From: VRUE01 sp963702705
Lineage (GTDB): Bacteria; Actinomycetota; Thermoleophilia; Solirubrobacterales; 70-9
NCBI GenBank assembly: GCA_963702705.1
Contig: CAVPDR010000002.1
Span: 992,001-1,056,000, forward strand
Length of the DNA: 64,000 nt
Direction: 5' to 3'
The first letter of the stretch is position 1; the number at the start of each line of letters is the position of its first letter. Of this stretch, positions 45,783 to 54,901 are shown one piece after another. The position numbers and the translations under genes are program-made. The notes below the pieces were generated by a model, which saw only the letters and a program-made list of their open reading frames with translations, had not been told where the DNA came from and searched no databases.

Positions 45783-46802
45783 CTAATCGATCAGCTCGAG
45801 GACCCGGCGCTCGATCAGTGCCTGCCGGCGGGCGGTGAGGCTGTCTTCGCGGCGCTTCGGCAGCTCGATCGTCTTGCCGTCGCGAAAGCGGTCCAGCACG
45901 CGGGGGTCGATGTAGGAGCTGCGGCAGACGGCTGGGGTATTGCCCAAGCGCTCGGCCACGCGTCCGATCGCTGCTCGGATCGCACGCTCGCCGCCACGCC
46001 TCGACGCCGGCGGCCCCTCCCGCGCCAGCTCGACCGCAGCGAGGACGGTGCCATGCCAGGTGCGGAAGTCCTTCGCGGAAAACTCCTCACCGGCCTTTTC
46101 CTGCAGGTAGGCGTTCACGTCCTCGGAGCGGACGTCGTGCCAGGCACCGTCTTCACGGAAGGCGAGCAGGTCATCGGGGCCACTGCGACGGCGCCGCATC
46201 GCCTCGATCGTCGCCCTGACGTCGGCGTCGCGGATCGACTGCACGCGGCGCTGGCCGCTCTTCGCCGGAAAATCGAAGATCACCTCGTCGCCCTCGATCG
46301 AGACGTGCTCGCGCAGCACCGTGGCCACTCCGTAGCTCTCGTTGCTCTCCGCGTACTCCTCGCCGCCGATCCGGAAGAAGCCGAGGTCGAGCAGGCGGAC
46401 CGCGCAGGCGAGCGCCCGCTCGCGCGGCACCCCGTCACGGGCGAGATCCTTTTTCACGGCTCGCCGCAGCTTGGGCAGGCTGTCAGCGAACTCCCGCATC
46501 GACTTGAACTTGCGCTGCGCTGCTCGCAGCTGCCAACGCTCGTGGTAGAGGTATTGCTTGCGGCCGGCCTGGTCGAGCCCGGTCGCCTGGATGTGGCCGA
46601 CCGGGTCGCTGCAAATCCAGACCTCCCGCCAGGCCGGGGGGATCGCGAGACCCCGGATCCGCTCCAGAGTGTCCGGGTCGCTGACGCGCCCGCCTTCAGG
46701 ATCGAGGTATGTGAAGCCACCGCCACGGCGGCGGCTGATGCCGGGGCCAGAGCAATTCGAGCGCCGAAGCCGCCCGGGTGAGCGGGACCCAGGTCTGCTC
46801 AC
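45783..46802 (-). CDS. DNA topoisomerase IB (poxvirus type)
   Basis: The 339-residue protein has RLRRSNCSGPGISRRRGGGFTYLD and IPPAWREVWICSDPVGHIQATGLDQAGRKQYLYHERW (N-terminal domain), RLLDLGFFRIGGEEYAESNESYG (catalytic Arg region), KDFRTWHGTVLAAV (second Arg and His) and SSYIDPRVLDRF with the catalytic tyrosine. It relaxes DNA supercoils by a 3'-phosphotyrosine intermediate. The gene starts with GTG and the N-terminus fits the family. It is convergent with the P450 gene. Confidence 0.94.
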   Translation of the reverse strand: MSRPGSRSPGRLRRSNCSGPGISRRRGGGFTYLDPEGGRVSDPDTLERIRGLAIPPAWREVWICSDPVGHIQATGLDQAGRKQYLYHERWQLRAAQRKFKSMREFADSLPKLRRAVKKDLARDGVPRERALACAVRLLDLGFFRIGGEEYAESNESYGVATVLREHVSIEGDEVIFDFPAKSGQRRVQSIRDADVRATIEAMRRRRSGPDDLLAFREDGAWHDVRSEDVNAYLQEKAGEEFSAKDFRTWHGTVLAAVELAREGPPASRRGGERAIRAAIGRVAERLGNTPAVCRSSYIDPRVLDRFRDGKTIELPKRREDSLTARRQALIERRVLELID

Positions 46803-46815
46803 CAGGACAGGTCCG

Positions 46816-47091
46816 TCACTGCGATTGCGGTCGTTCCTCGCCCGGCCAGCTTCCGGTCACGGTGGCGAAGACTCGCCGAGCGCCATGGTCGGTGAGGCCT
46901 TTGACCAAGCCGAAGACCGCCCCCTCGATCAGCAGCGCTGCCGTCAGCTTCGGCAACGCGACCTCACGATGATCGGGGCTCGGCGGCTCCTCTTCGTCGA
47001 GCATCCCCCAAAGCCGTTCGAATGCCTTCTTGGCCGCGAGCCCAGCAAGAAGCCCGGCCAGGACGCTGAGCGGCGCGAATAGGAGCTTCAT
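46816..47091 (-). CDS. DUF4235 family membrane protein
   Basis: The 91-residue protein starts MKLLFAPLSVLAGLLAGLAAKKAFERLWGMLDEEEPPSPDHREVALPKLTAALLIEGAVFGLVKGLTDHGARRVFATVTGSWPGE. It has two hydrophobic segments, with the family's KAFERLWG and G-A-V-F-G...GAR motifs. The function is unknown; members often accompany stress genes, as here. It lies 13 bp from the topoisomerase IB gene in the same direction. Confidence 0.82.
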   Translation of the reverse strand: MKLLFAPLSVLAGLLAGLAAKKAFERLWGMLDEEEPPSPDHREVALPKLTAALLIEGAVFGLVKGLTDHGARRVFATVTGSWPGEERPQSQ

Positions 47092-47360
47092 CGTCTCTCT
47101 CTCGCCTTTCGTTTGTAGATCGGAAGCCGAAGTGACGAGGAGTGAGCGGCGCGTATCCGGCTCCCCTGGGCCTCTCGAGCCTCACTACCCTCGGCGACGG
47201 CGAGGAAACGCCTCGCCAAGCGATTGGGAAATTTCTCTGATGCGTTTGGCCTGATGAATAGCGGGAAGCACACAGGTCCGGGAAGGGATAAGGAGCGAGC
47301 TAGGCCTTCTCACCGACCCGACCCCTGAAAGCAAGCCCACCTCGCAAAAGGAGGAGCACC

Positions 47361-47882
47361 ATGGCTCAGGCCAAAACTCGCGGGTCGAAAAAAAGCTCCC
47401 CAGCTTCGACTTCGACCCGGTCACGATCGCGCAGCCGCAAATCTCAGCCGAACTCGAGGGCGCGAACCACCAAACAGCGTCCGAGCAAACAGAGTCAGAG
47501 TCCGAGCGCGAGCAGCCGCCTGCGAGATGTCCCGCAGACCGTGGAGAAGACGGGCAAGAAAGTGGGTCGCGATGTCGGCAAGGCGGCGAGCAAGGCCAAA
47601 ACGCCGTTGCTGGCCGGCGGCGCAGCCCTGGCCGGTGCGGCTGGCGGCTTGGCGATTGGCGCCATGCGTTCGCGTCGTTCGCCCAGAACACTGGTGCCCA
47701 AGGCCCTGCAGCCCAAGCACGTCAGCTCGCAGGACATCGCCAAAGCCGCGAGAGGAATCGGCGCAGTCAGCCGCCATGTCGCTGACATCACCAGTGAGAT
47801 GAACGGCGAGCCGGAATCGAGGAACGGCAAGCGCAAGTCGCCGGTAGAGGTGGTCCTGGATGGGTTGACGTCTCGTCGCTAG
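47361..47882 (+). CDS. Basic low-complexity protein with a glycine-zipper-like membrane stretch
   Basis: The 173-residue protein has an N-terminus of ~55 residues rich in Ser, Arg, Lys and Thr, resembling a nucleic-acid-binding or disordered tail. A hydrophobic Gly/Ala stretch (LLAGGAALAGAAGGLAIGAM, residues ~84-103) and a conserved-looking C-terminal helix (SSQDIAKAARGIGAVSRHVADITSEMN) follow. A ribosome site (AAGGAGGAG) precedes ATG 47361. I recognise no family. Its place between stress-type genes suggests a nucleoid- or envelope-associated stress role, which is speculation. Confidence 0.65.
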   Translation: MAQAKTRGSKKSSPASTSTRSRSRSRKSQPNSRARTTKQRPSKQSQSPSASSRLRDVPQTVEKTGKKVGRDVGKAASKAKTPLLAGGAALAGAAGGLAIGAMRSRRSPRTLVPKALQPKHVSSQDIAKAARGIGAVSRHVADITSEMNGEPESRNGKRKSPVEVVLDGLTSRR

Positions 47883-47926
47883 ACGCGACGTCCACGAACC
47901 CAGAGCCCGGACCACGCTGAAGACCG

Positions 47927-48739
47927 ATGGCACGTCGAGTGCTTGCCATAGTCACCGACGACCCGATCGGACCCGAGTCGCTGCACGCGGTTCACTCTGC
48001 CGGCTCCCAATATCCCGGCGCGGAGCTCGACCTCCGGGTGGTGGTTCCGGCGGTCGAGGCGAATGCCTTTCGCCACACGCTGGGTGACATCGACGAGCCC
48101 AAGCGAGAAGCCGAGGCCCGGCTCCGGCGCGTACTCGAAGAGCTCCGGGAGAACGGGATCGAGGCGGCAGGCGAGGTGGGCGACCCCGACCCCATCCAGG
48201 CGGCTCAGGATTCCCTCTTGAAGGCACCCACGGACGAGATCGTGATCTTCGAGCACGAGGAGGCACAGGCTCGCTGGTTCGAGGAAGGGCTGTTGGAAAA
48301 GGCCGAAGCCGGACTCGACCCGCCGCTGCGGATGGTGATCCTGCACGGCGACCGAGACGGGGCCGCGCATGTCGTCGGCATCGAGGCCTCCGGCCCGGGG
48401 ACCCGGGACCCGGCCGAGGGCCATGAGGTCAGCTCCGCCTATCTACCGGGGCTCTCGCGGGGCGATCTCGCCGCGATGGTCGCGGGCATCGTCGGCACGA
48501 TCGTCGCCGCCATCCTCGCCGCGGCCGTCACTTTGGACCAGGACGAAGTGACCGGCCGTGCCGCGGCCGCGATCCTGATCGCGATCGGGATCGCCCTCGT
48601 CAACGTCGCGCACGTGGTTGGCCTGACCCTGATGGAGAGCGTCCGCTACCGAGGTGGGTTCGCCAGGTTCTTTCGCTACCTCTCACTGATCGGGACCCCG
48701 CTCGCCGTCATCACCATTTTCGTGCTCCTTGTCAGCTGA
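47927..48739 (+). CDS. Universal-stress-like N-domain fused to a membrane hairpin
   Basis: The 270-residue protein starts ARRVLAIVTDDPIGPESLHAVHSAG and shows the alternating beta/alpha pattern of a UspA-like domain (residues ~4-150, including DEIVIFEHEE). Two to three membrane helices follow (MVAGIVGTIVAAILAAAV, AAAILIAIGIALVNVAHVVGLTLM, YLSLIGTPLAVITIFVLLV). The fusion tethers a nucleotide-binding-like stress domain to the membrane. No ATP motif G-x2-G-x9-G(S/T) is obvious, so binding is uncertain. Confidence 0.7.
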   Translation: MARRVLAIVTDDPIGPESLHAVHSAGSQYPGAELDLRVVVPAVEANAFRHTLGDIDEPKREAEARLRRVLEELRENGIEAAGEVGDPDPIQAAQDSLLKAPTDEIVIFEHEEAQARWFEEGLLEKAEAGLDPPLRMVILHGDRDGAAHVVGIEASGPGTRDPAEGHEVSSAYLPGLSRGDLAAMVAGIVGTIVAAILAAAVTLDQDEVTGRAAAAILIAIGIALVNVAHVVGLTLMESVRYRGGFARFFRYLSLIGTPLAVITIFVLLVS

Positions 48740-48744
48740 GCGGC

Positions 48745-49833
48745 TCAATCCGCACTGCGCTCGATCAGGCTCGCAAGCAATCCCTCGACGCCCACCTGGT
48801 CCTCGACCCGGCGCTGCTCCTCAGCTCCGTTGCCCTCGCGCAGGATGCGTTCGATCTCCGCCAGCGACTCCTCGGTTCCAAGCTCGCGCGCGTAGGGACG
48901 GACCGTCTCGAGCATGCGGGCGGCGACGTCGCGCGCCGGGCCCGGCTGCTCGGAATCGAGCAAGATCTCCGCCTCGAGCCCGTGGCTGGCCGCCTGGAAG
49001 TAGGACTCCTCGAGCGCCTCGCGGTGCAGGCGGGAGTGGGTGGGCCGGTCGAGCTCCTTGGCGGCGATCGCCTGGATCAGGGCGGCGAGAGCGGCGGAGG
49101 TGGCCGGCTCGGTCGGCACGTCCACCGCCCTCACCTCCACTGTCCCGAGGGCGGGGTGCGGGCGCACGTCCCACCAGATGTAGGTGTAGTCGTCGACCCC
49201 GGCCGCGACAACGAGCTGGTCGGCCACCTCGAGGAAGTCCGCGTAGTCGTGGAAGGCCCGGGGCACCTGAAAGCGCGGGTAGCTGCGCACGACCTGAGTG
49301 CGGGCGCTGGCGTGACCGGAGTCGACGCCTTCTTGAAAAGGTGAGTTGGCGCTCAGGGCCTGCAGTGCCGGCAGGTAGAGGCGCAGGGCGTTGGCGAGCC
49401 TGACCGCGGCCTCGGGATCGGGCATGCCGACGTGGACGTGCAGGCCACAAGGTGGCGTCTTCAACAGGCTGCCGAGATCCTTTTGCACGATCTCGTAGCG
49501 GGGTTTTGCGACCAGCACGGGCTCCCCCGTAGCGGTCGGGTGCAGACCGCAACCAAGCAATCGGAAGCCGGTCTGGCTGACGATCCGGCGCAGTTCGCGC
49601 AGTTGCTCGAGCACCTCGCCTGCGTCGTGGCAAATCCCTGTCTTCAGCTCGATTTGTTCGGTGAAGATCTCAACTGAGACCTGATCGGCGATCGGCATTC
49701 CGGCGACGCTCTCCAACACGTCCTCGGCAGCGCAGGCCAGATTCCCGTCCCCATCGACCAGGAGGAGCTCCTCCTCGACGCCAAGCGAAAGAGACTGCGA
49801 AGCGCCGAAACGATGTTGGTCGCGTGCCTTCAC
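48745..49833 (-). CDS. ybdK: YbdK-type carboxylate-amine ligase (glutamate-cysteine ligase 2 family)
   Basis: The 362 residues match the GCS2 family: SLGVEEELLLVDGDGNL, VSVEIFTEQIELKTGIC, GCGLHPTATGEPV, CGLHVHVGMPDPEAAVRLANALR, SANSPFQEG and TYIWWDVRPHPALGTVEVRAVDVPTEP. The enzyme uses ATP to join a carboxylate and an amine. E. coli YbdK has weak gamma-glutamylcysteine activity. In actinobacteria, where mycothiol is usual, the substrate is unclear. GTG start. It is convergent with the USP-like gene. Confidence 0.9.
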   Translation of the reverse strand: MKARDQHRFGASQSLSLGVEEELLLVDGDGNLACAAEDVLESVAGMPIADQVSVEIFTEQIELKTGICHDAGEVLEQLRELRRIVSQTGFRLLGCGLHPTATGEPVLVAKPRYEIVQKDLGSLLKTPPCGLHVHVGMPDPEAAVRLANALRLYLPALQALSANSPFQEGVDSGHASARTQVVRSYPRFQVPRAFHDYADFLEVADQLVVAAGVDDYTYIWWDVRPHPALGTVEVRAVDVPTEPATSAALAALIQAIAAKELDRPTHSRLHREALEESYFQAASHGLEAEILLDSEQPGPARDVAARMLETVRPYARELGTEESLAEIERILREGNGAEEQRRVEDQVGVEGLLASLIERSAD

Positions 49834-50005
49834 CTGATGCTTCCTCTTCGGAGCATCGCATCCCCGACCTCCACCTCGATCTTCTTCTTGTCGACCGTGC
49901 GGATGACCGCCGTGCCGCCACGACTACCCGGTGAGCCGGCACCTACACAAGCTTCGCCTTGGCCTGCCCGTGCTTCGTCCCCTCCCAAACGGGTAGGAGC
50001 GCGAC

Positions 50006-50323
50006 ATGACATCGAATGGACAACAACGGGACAGCACTGCCGAAGACACCCCCTCTCCCGAGGCGGAAGCGGAGGCCGCGGGCGCCGAAGCCGCGCAGAT
50101 CGGCGGCGAGGTGGCGCCGCTCAGCGACGACCCCGCCCGCGAGCCACTCGAAGAGGCCGGAGAGGGAGAGGCGGAGGGCTTCGAGCAGGCCGAGCGGCGC
50201 CTGGAGGAAATCGCCGAACACGGGGATCAGCATCGCTTTCCCGATCGCGACGTTCGCGGTCCGGAAGACCGCGAGGGCATCGAGCGCGGCGAGGCCGATC
50301 AGCCAATTCCCCCAGACGAGTAG
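50006..50323 (+). CDS. Small acidic protein, unknown function
   Basis: The 105-residue protein is strongly acidic (Glu and Asp make up about a third), low in hydrophobic residues and probably disordered; the ending RFPDRDVRGPEDREGIERGEADQPIPPDE is also polar. No domain is recognised. Its position directly before a CsbD-like gene and behind stress genes suggests a stress-induced protein. ATG 50006 follows GGTAGGAGCG. Confidence 0.6.
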   Translation: MTSNGQQRDSTAEDTPSPEAEAEAAGAEAAQIGGEVAPLSDDPAREPLEEAGEGEAEGFEQAERRLEEIAEHGDQHRFPDRDVRGPEDREGIERGEADQPIPPDE

Positions 50324-50366
50324 AGCCCTGGTGCCAGGGCTCCCAACCGACGAAAGGACTAGAGCG

Positions 50367-50555
50367 ATGGGAATTCTCGACAAGATCACGGGAAGGGCGA
50401 AGCAGGCGGCCGGCGACCTCGCCGACGACGCCTCGCTGCGTCGGCAGGGCAAACGCGAGGAGCGAAAGGGCGAGAAGAAGGAGGAACTGGACCGCGCCCA
50501 GGAGCAGGCTGACGAGAAGGCGGAGGAAGTGGCCGATCTCGAGCGCAAAACCTGA
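50367..50555 (+). CDS. CsbD-family stress protein
   Basis: The 62-residue protein MGILDKITGRAKQAAGDL...(continues) has the CsbD pattern GRAKQAAGDLADDASLRRQGKREERKGEKKEELDRAQEQADEKAEE. The family is controlled by general-stress sigma factors in Bacillus; its function is unknown. An AGGAC-type ribosome site is close upstream. Confidence 0.85.
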   Translation: MGILDKITGRAKQAAGDLADDASLRRQGKREERKGEKKEELDRAQEQADEKAEEVADLERKT

Positions 50556-50577
50556 CCCTGTCGGGTAGAGAGATCGG

Positions 50578-52812
50578 GTGTCGGATAAGGATTCTCGTCC
50601 ATCGCGCGGGGGTCTCGCCTGGAACCGCAGCGGACGCCTGATCGTCTGGCTGCGCTTCCTGATCATTCCCGTCTGGGTCGCCGCAACCGTGTTGGCGGTC
50701 ACCCGCCTGCCCTCGGCATTCGAAGCAGAAGCCGGCGAGTTGGGCAGCCTCTTGCCGCGCTCCTCCAGCGCCCTCGAAGTGGAACGCAAGGCGCTCGAGA
50801 CCTTCGGGCTCCCGCTGCTGAGCCGGACCATGGTCGTCGCTCGCGAGCCCGGCGGCTTCTCCGCCGCCCAGGCTTCCTCCGCCACCCGCTACATCGCTGC
50901 TGCCGACCGCAGCAAAGGGCCGCGGGCGGTCAAGGCGGTACCGCTCGCCGACACGCCCGGAATGCTCGGCGGCGGCGGACCCGCGACCACGCTCGTCGCC
51001 TATCTCTACCTCGACCCGGACCTGAGCGAAGACGAATCCCAGGAAAGCGCCAAGCGCTTTGCGGCGGGCCTCGAGCGCGTCACCTCGGCCCCGCTGGTGA
51101 AGGTGACCGGGGCGCTCCCCGGGACCAGATCCGAAACCGAGATCGCCGAAAGCCACCTGATCTGGGTCGAGCTGGCGACCGCCCTCCTGGTCGTCGCGAT
51201 CCTCGCGCTCTACTTCCGCTCGCTCGGGGTGCCGTTGCTCGGCGTGTCGGCAGTCGCGATCGCCTACCTGTGCGCCGATCGCGTGCTCGGCTGGATCGCC
51301 GAGCGCTACGGACTCTCGATCCCACGCGAGGCCGAGCCGGTGATCGTCGCCCTGATCTTCGGGGTGCTCACCGACTACCTCGTCTTCTTCGTCTCCGGCT
51401 ACCGCCAGCGGCTGCGCCAAGGCGACCGAACGGTCGCCGCCGTGAGCGAGACGGCCGGCGAGCTACTGCCGGTGATCTTGACCGCGGCGCTGATGATCGC
51501 CGGCGCGACGCTGACCCTGCTGCTCTCGGGCGTCCGCTTCCTCAGCGCCTTCGGCCCGAGCATGGCGGTCGCGGTGATCGTCTCGGCCCTGGTAGCGATG
51601 ACGCTGGTCCCGGCGGCTCTGGCGATCTTCGGAAGGGCGCTGTTGTGGCCGCGCGGGCTCGACCGGCGATCGTCCAGCGACGACAAACGGGGGAAGAAGG
51701 ATGGGAGCGAGCATTCCGGTGCGCGCGGACACCTCCTCGGCCTCGCGGTCAGGCTGCCCGTGCTTACCGCGATTCTCTGCATCGCGGCCTTGCTCGTGGC
51801 CGCGAGCGGGCTGCGCCACCTGGAGCTGGGCAATCCCGTGATGCGCGGGCTTCCGCAGACGAGCGAACCCCGCCAAGGCTATGACGCAGCGGCGGCCGGC
51901 ATCGGCCCAGGTGTGCTCGGCCCCACGATGCTCGTCCTCGAAGGATCGGGAGTCGCCGAACGCAAAGCCGAGCTGGCGAGCCTCCAGGCCCGCCTCGAAG
52001 AGGGCCCGGGAATCGTCGGCGTCCTCGGTCCCGCCGACCAACCGCTCCCCCTGCGCTCGGGCCTGATGCTCGCCCCGAACGGCAACGCGGCCCGCTATGT
52101 CCTGGCCCTGGACGGCGACCCCGACGGGGCAACTGCCACCGAGTCGCTCTCCCACCTCGAAGCCGAGCTGCCCGCCATGCTCGGGCGCAGTGGGCTGAGC
52201 GGCGTCCACACGGGGGTCACCGGCGATACGACGATTGCCTCCGAACTGAGCGACGACACGACAACCGCCTTCGAGCGCGTCGCGCCGGCGGCTCTCGTGG
52301 TCCTGCTGGTCCTGCTCTGGTTCCTGCTGAGGAGCTGGGCTGCACCGCTGTATCTGGTCGGCAGCAGCCTGCTCGTCGTGGCCGCCGCGCTGGGCCTCAC
52401 GGTCTACGTCTTCCAGGACCTGCTCGACTACGGCGAGCTGGCCTTCTTCGTGCCGATCGCAAGCGCAATCCTTCTCCTGGCCCTGGGCGCCGACTACAAC
52501 GTGTTCTTGATCAGTCGCATCTGGCGAGAGGCAGAAGGCCAGGAGCTGCGGCCGGCAATTCGAAGTGCCGGGGTCCGGGCCGGCCGGGCGATCACCGTGG
52601 CGGGCTTCATCCTCGCCCTCTCCTTCGCCGCGGTGGGATTGATCCCGATCCAGGGATTTCGCGAGATCGCCTTCGCGCTCTGCGTCGGTCTACTGCTGGA
52701 CACCCTGATCGCGCGCACCTTGCTGGTCCCAGCCCTCGTCACCATCTTTGGCCGGGGGGACCGGGAGGGCGAGAGCCTCGATAGCACCGCTCAGCTTCCC
52801 AGCCACGGCTGA
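50578..52812 (+). CDS. MmpL/RND-family membrane transporter
   Basis: The 744-residue protein has two halves of the RND type. Hydrophobic TM1 (LIVWLRFLIIPVWVAATVLAV) and an outer loop precede helices 2-6 with TDYLVFFVSGYRQRLRQGD (the MmpL functional motif). The repeated half has GADYNVFLISRIWREAEGQELRPAIRSAG near residue 640. About 12 helices are visible. MmpL proteins export lipids or small molecules using the proton gradient. GTG start with a short gap after CsbD. The loops are shorter than in mycobacterial MmpL proteins. Confidence 0.9.
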   Translation: MSDKDSRPSRGGLAWNRSGRLIVWLRFLIIPVWVAATVLAVTRLPSAFEAEAGELGSLLPRSSSALEVERKALETFGLPLLSRTMVVAREPGGFSAAQASSATRYIAAADRSKGPRAVKAVPLADTPGMLGGGGPATTLVAYLYLDPDLSEDESQESAKRFAAGLERVTSAPLVKVTGALPGTRSETEIAESHLIWVELATALLVVAILALYFRSLGVPLLGVSAVAIAYLCADRVLGWIAERYGLSIPREAEPVIVALIFGVLTDYLVFFVSGYRQRLRQGDRTVAAVSETAGELLPVILTAALMIAGATLTLLLSGVRFLSAFGPSMAVAVIVSALVAMTLVPAALAIFGRALLWPRGLDRRSSSDDKRGKKDGSEHSGARGHLLGLAVRLPVLTAILCIAALLVAASGLRHLELGNPVMRGLPQTSEPRQGYDAAAAGIGPGVLGPTMLVLEGSGVAERKAELASLQARLEEGPGIVGVLGPADQPLPLRSGLMLAPNGNAARYVLALDGDPDGATATESLSHLEAELPAMLGRSGLSGVHTGVTGDTTIASELSDDTTTAFERVAPAALVVLLVLLWFLLRSWAAPLYLVGSSLLVVAAALGLTVYVFQDLLDYGELAFFVPIASAILLLALGADYNVFLISRIWREAEGQELRPAIRSAGVRAGRAITVAGFILALSFAAVGLIPIQGFREIAFALCVGLLLDTLIARTLLVPALVTIFGRGDREGESLDSTAQLPSHG

Positions 52813-52868
52813 CCTCTCACTCGCGATAGGCGAGTCTACGGTTGAGAAGAGGCGCAGAGGGCTGATCG

Positions 52869-53987
52869 CTAGGAGGTCAGGGCGCGGGCGATGGAGCGGG
52901 CGTCGAAGCGCATCAGACGCATCTGGCCGGAGAGCTCGGTGCGGTAGCCGGTGAAGAAGAGGCCGGGAGCAGAGGGGTGCTGGCGCCCGCCGGTGACCAG
53001 CGGCGTCCCTTTGTCGTCGAGCACCCCGAGATGGCCGACCAGAGGCTCCAGGCCCCGACGGTAGCCGGTCGCCGCGATAACCACGTCGGGCTGGACCCGC
53101 GAGCCGTCGGCGAGCAGCACATCGTCACCGTCGAAGCCGTCGACGGCGGCGACGATCTCGATCTGCCCCACCTTGACCGAGTCGACGAACCCGTCGTCGA
53201 AGAGCGGTGACTGGTGCCGCTCGGCCATTGCCGTCGCGGCGCCGACCCGGGGGCGCGGCAGCCCATAGCGCGAGAGGTTCCCGGCAATCATCCATTCGGC
53301 CAATGCGCCCAACCTGTCGGCGACCCACAGCGGCATGTGCTGGAGAGCTACGCCGGGAACCTGGATCGGGGCACCGAGCCATTTGCGGCGGACGATGTGC
53401 GGAGGGGTTCGGCACGCCACCCTGACGCGGGCCGCGCCGCCATTGGCGATCAGGTGAGCAACCTCCGAGCCGGTGACCCCCGGGCCAATGACGAGCACGT
53501 CCTTGCCCCGGTAGGGCTCCGGGTCGCGGTAGGCGGCAGCGTGAATCAGCTCGCCACCGAAGCCCTCCAGTCCCGGCCAGTCGGGCATGTGGGGATCATG
53601 GTCGAAGCCGATCGCGATCACGACCGCGTCGGCCTCGACGGCGTCGCCGCTCGTCTCGACGCGCCAGGCCTCGCCGGGGCGGTCCACCCGGCGGACCTCG
53701 GTGTCGAAACGGACCTCCAACCTGTGATGGGTCGCGTAGTCCTCGAGGTACCGGATCCAATCGCTGCGGGAGGGAAACTCCCCGTAACGGCGCACCGACG
53801 CGCGGTACCCGGGCATCGTCGACATCCAGCCGGGCGTGTTGAGCCGCAGCGCGGGATAACGCGATCGCCAGCTCGCCGCGACTCGGTCGGAGCGCTCCAG
53901 GATCACGACATCAAGACCAGTGCGGCGCAGGCTTGCCGCGGCGCCCAGCCCAGCCGCCCCGGCCCCGCAGACCACCACATTCCCCAT
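52869..53987 (-). CDS. Flavin-dependent monooxygenase-like oxidoreductase (FMO/BVMO group)
   Basis: The 372-residue protein has GAGAAGLGAAASLRRTGLDVVILERSDRVAASWRSRYPALRLNTPGW (FAD Rossmann motif GxGxxG and the FMO-type W-R-x-RY). A second nucleotide motif VLVIGPGVTGSEVAHLIANGG (NADPH) and VIAATGYRRGLEPLVGHLGVLDDKGTPLV close the fold. It would oxidise a nucleophilic or carbonyl substrate using NADPH and oxygen. Its start lies ~200 bp before the truncated tRNA-Arg copy at the left end of the island. Confidence 0.88.
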   Translation of the reverse strand: MGNVVVCGAGAAGLGAAASLRRTGLDVVILERSDRVAASWRSRYPALRLNTPGWMSTMPGYRASVRRYGEFPSRSDWIRYLEDYATHHRLEVRFDTEVRRVDRPGEAWRVETSGDAVEADAVVIAIGFDHDPHMPDWPGLEGFGGELIHAAAYRDPEPYRGKDVLVIGPGVTGSEVAHLIANGGAARVRVACRTPPHIVRRKWLGAPIQVPGVALQHMPLWVADRLGALAEWMIAGNLSRYGLPRPRVGAATAMAERHQSPLFDDGFVDSVKVGQIEIVAAVDGFDGDDVLLADGSRVQPDVVIAATGYRRGLEPLVGHLGVLDDKGTPLVTGGRQHPSAPGLFFTGYRTELSGQMRLMRFDARSIARALTS

Positions 53988-54155
53988 GCGACGATCCTAG
54001 TGCGCGGCCCAGGAGTGCACATGTGGGCACTCCTGGTCGAGGTGGACGGAGGACCCGTCTCAAGGCCTGCTGGCGATCTCGCCTGAACGTCATGTTGATC
54101 CGGGCTTTGGCCAGCAGGGTTTCGGGTCCATCAGCCGCTCGCTAGAACCCCGCAG

Positions 54156-54229
54156 CCCGCTCCCCAAGCGGGATTACGCCAACGCGCCTGACAGGATTCG
54201 AACCTGTGACCTTCGGTTTCGTAGACCGA
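54156..54229 (-). other. Left island end: 3' part of tRNA-Arg with its terminator hairpin (att site)
   Basis: Bases 54183-54229 repeat the discriminator, 3' acceptor strand, T arm, variable loop and anticodon arm of the tRNA-Arg(ACG) at 61164-61237. 40 nt (54190-54229) are identical to 61171-61210; only 54189 differs in the flanking eight. The hairpin CCCGCT-CCCCA-AGCGGG (54156-54172) is also present downstream of the intact tRNA. Beyond 54229 the match ends, so the 5' half is missing. This is the classic trace of an element inserted at a tRNA 3' end. Confidence 0.85.
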
Positions 54230-54321
54230 GCCGGTGGGTCGGCTGGACTACGTGGAGCTAGGTTTCAAGCGGGTTCCGGCGGATCGAGCCCCGCTGGGAT
54301 CGGCTGGAATCTGTGGGGTAT

Positions 54322-54342
54322 GTTGCCCCATTTGTTGCCCCA
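54322..54342 (+). repeat. Paired GTTGCCCCA repeats at the left island end
   Basis: GTTGCCCCA at 54322-54330 and 54334-54342, 12 bp apart. The same pair with the same spacing is at 61071-61091 near the right end. They may be arm-type recombinase-binding sites; alternatively they could be relics of coding sequence. Confidence 0.45.
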
Positions 54343-54349
54343 GGAAGCC

Positions 54350-54898
54350 TCAGGCAGATTGGCTTTCCGTCCTTGATCGTCTCGCCATAGTCGCGATCGC
54401 GATCGACTCCCCCAAGAGCCTCTCCGCCAACTGCCTGACACGGGCGCCGTCATTGCTTCGCAGCGCATCCACCAGTGCCAAGCGCTGCCACAACTCGGGA
54501 TCCGCGAGCGCCGCCTTGGTCACCATCGGATGGAGCGGCTCCAAGGCGAGCCCCCGTACCTTGCCCATGGCGTAGGGCCAGACCACCGGCAGCCCCGAGT
54601 AATCGGCGAGCTCTCGCTTCAGCGGATCAGCGGCCCACGATGTCGGAACCCCCGGGGCTTCGGAGCCCAATTTCGCCGGGAAGCTGAACTTGACCGCATG
54701 GACGAGGAACTCTTCAGCATGCGGCTCGTGGACCCGCCGACGCTCCTCCGAGTAAAGGCCCGCTTCGCCAAGGCGGCGCATCGCCCGATGCGTGCCCGCG
54801 ACATCGAAGCCAAGCCCACTCGCCAGGTCTCGCACCGGAGGCGGCCCGGCCGGGTCAAGCAACTTCAGCAGCACAACCACGTCTTGTCCCTTCAGCAT
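54350..54898 (-). CDS. Winged-helix DNA-binding protein with conserved C-terminal domain
   Basis: The 182-residue protein starts MLKGQDVVVLLKLLDPAGPPPVRDLASGLGFDVAGTHRAMRRLGEAGLYSEERRRVHEPHAEEFLVHAVKFSFPAKLGSEAPGVPTSW. The N-terminal ~60 residues are a winged helix. The rest, with FSFPAKLG..GVPTSWA and P-VWP..G.VRGLALEPLHP, is a conserved pattern I have seen in hypothetical actinobacterial and proteobacterial proteins, but I know no assigned function. An inverted repeat lies 4 bp upstream of the start. It may be an autoregulated repressor, perhaps an antitoxin. Confidence 0.72.
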   Translation of the reverse strand: MLKGQDVVVLLKLLDPAGPPPVRDLASGLGFDVAGTHRAMRRLGEAGLYSEERRRVHEPHAEEFLVHAVKFSFPAKLGSEAPGVPTSWAADPLKRELADYSGLPVVWPYAMGKVRGLALEPLHPMVTKAALADPELWQRLALVDALRSNDGARVRQLAERLLGESIAIATMARRSRTESQSA

Positions 54899-54901
54899 GG
54901 C

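Noticed and set aside
54265..54468. Short minus-strand frame with WGNKWGN as an integrase tail
   Set aside because: It overlaps the winged-helix gene and has no upstream recombinase domain; the repeats may instead be binding sites.
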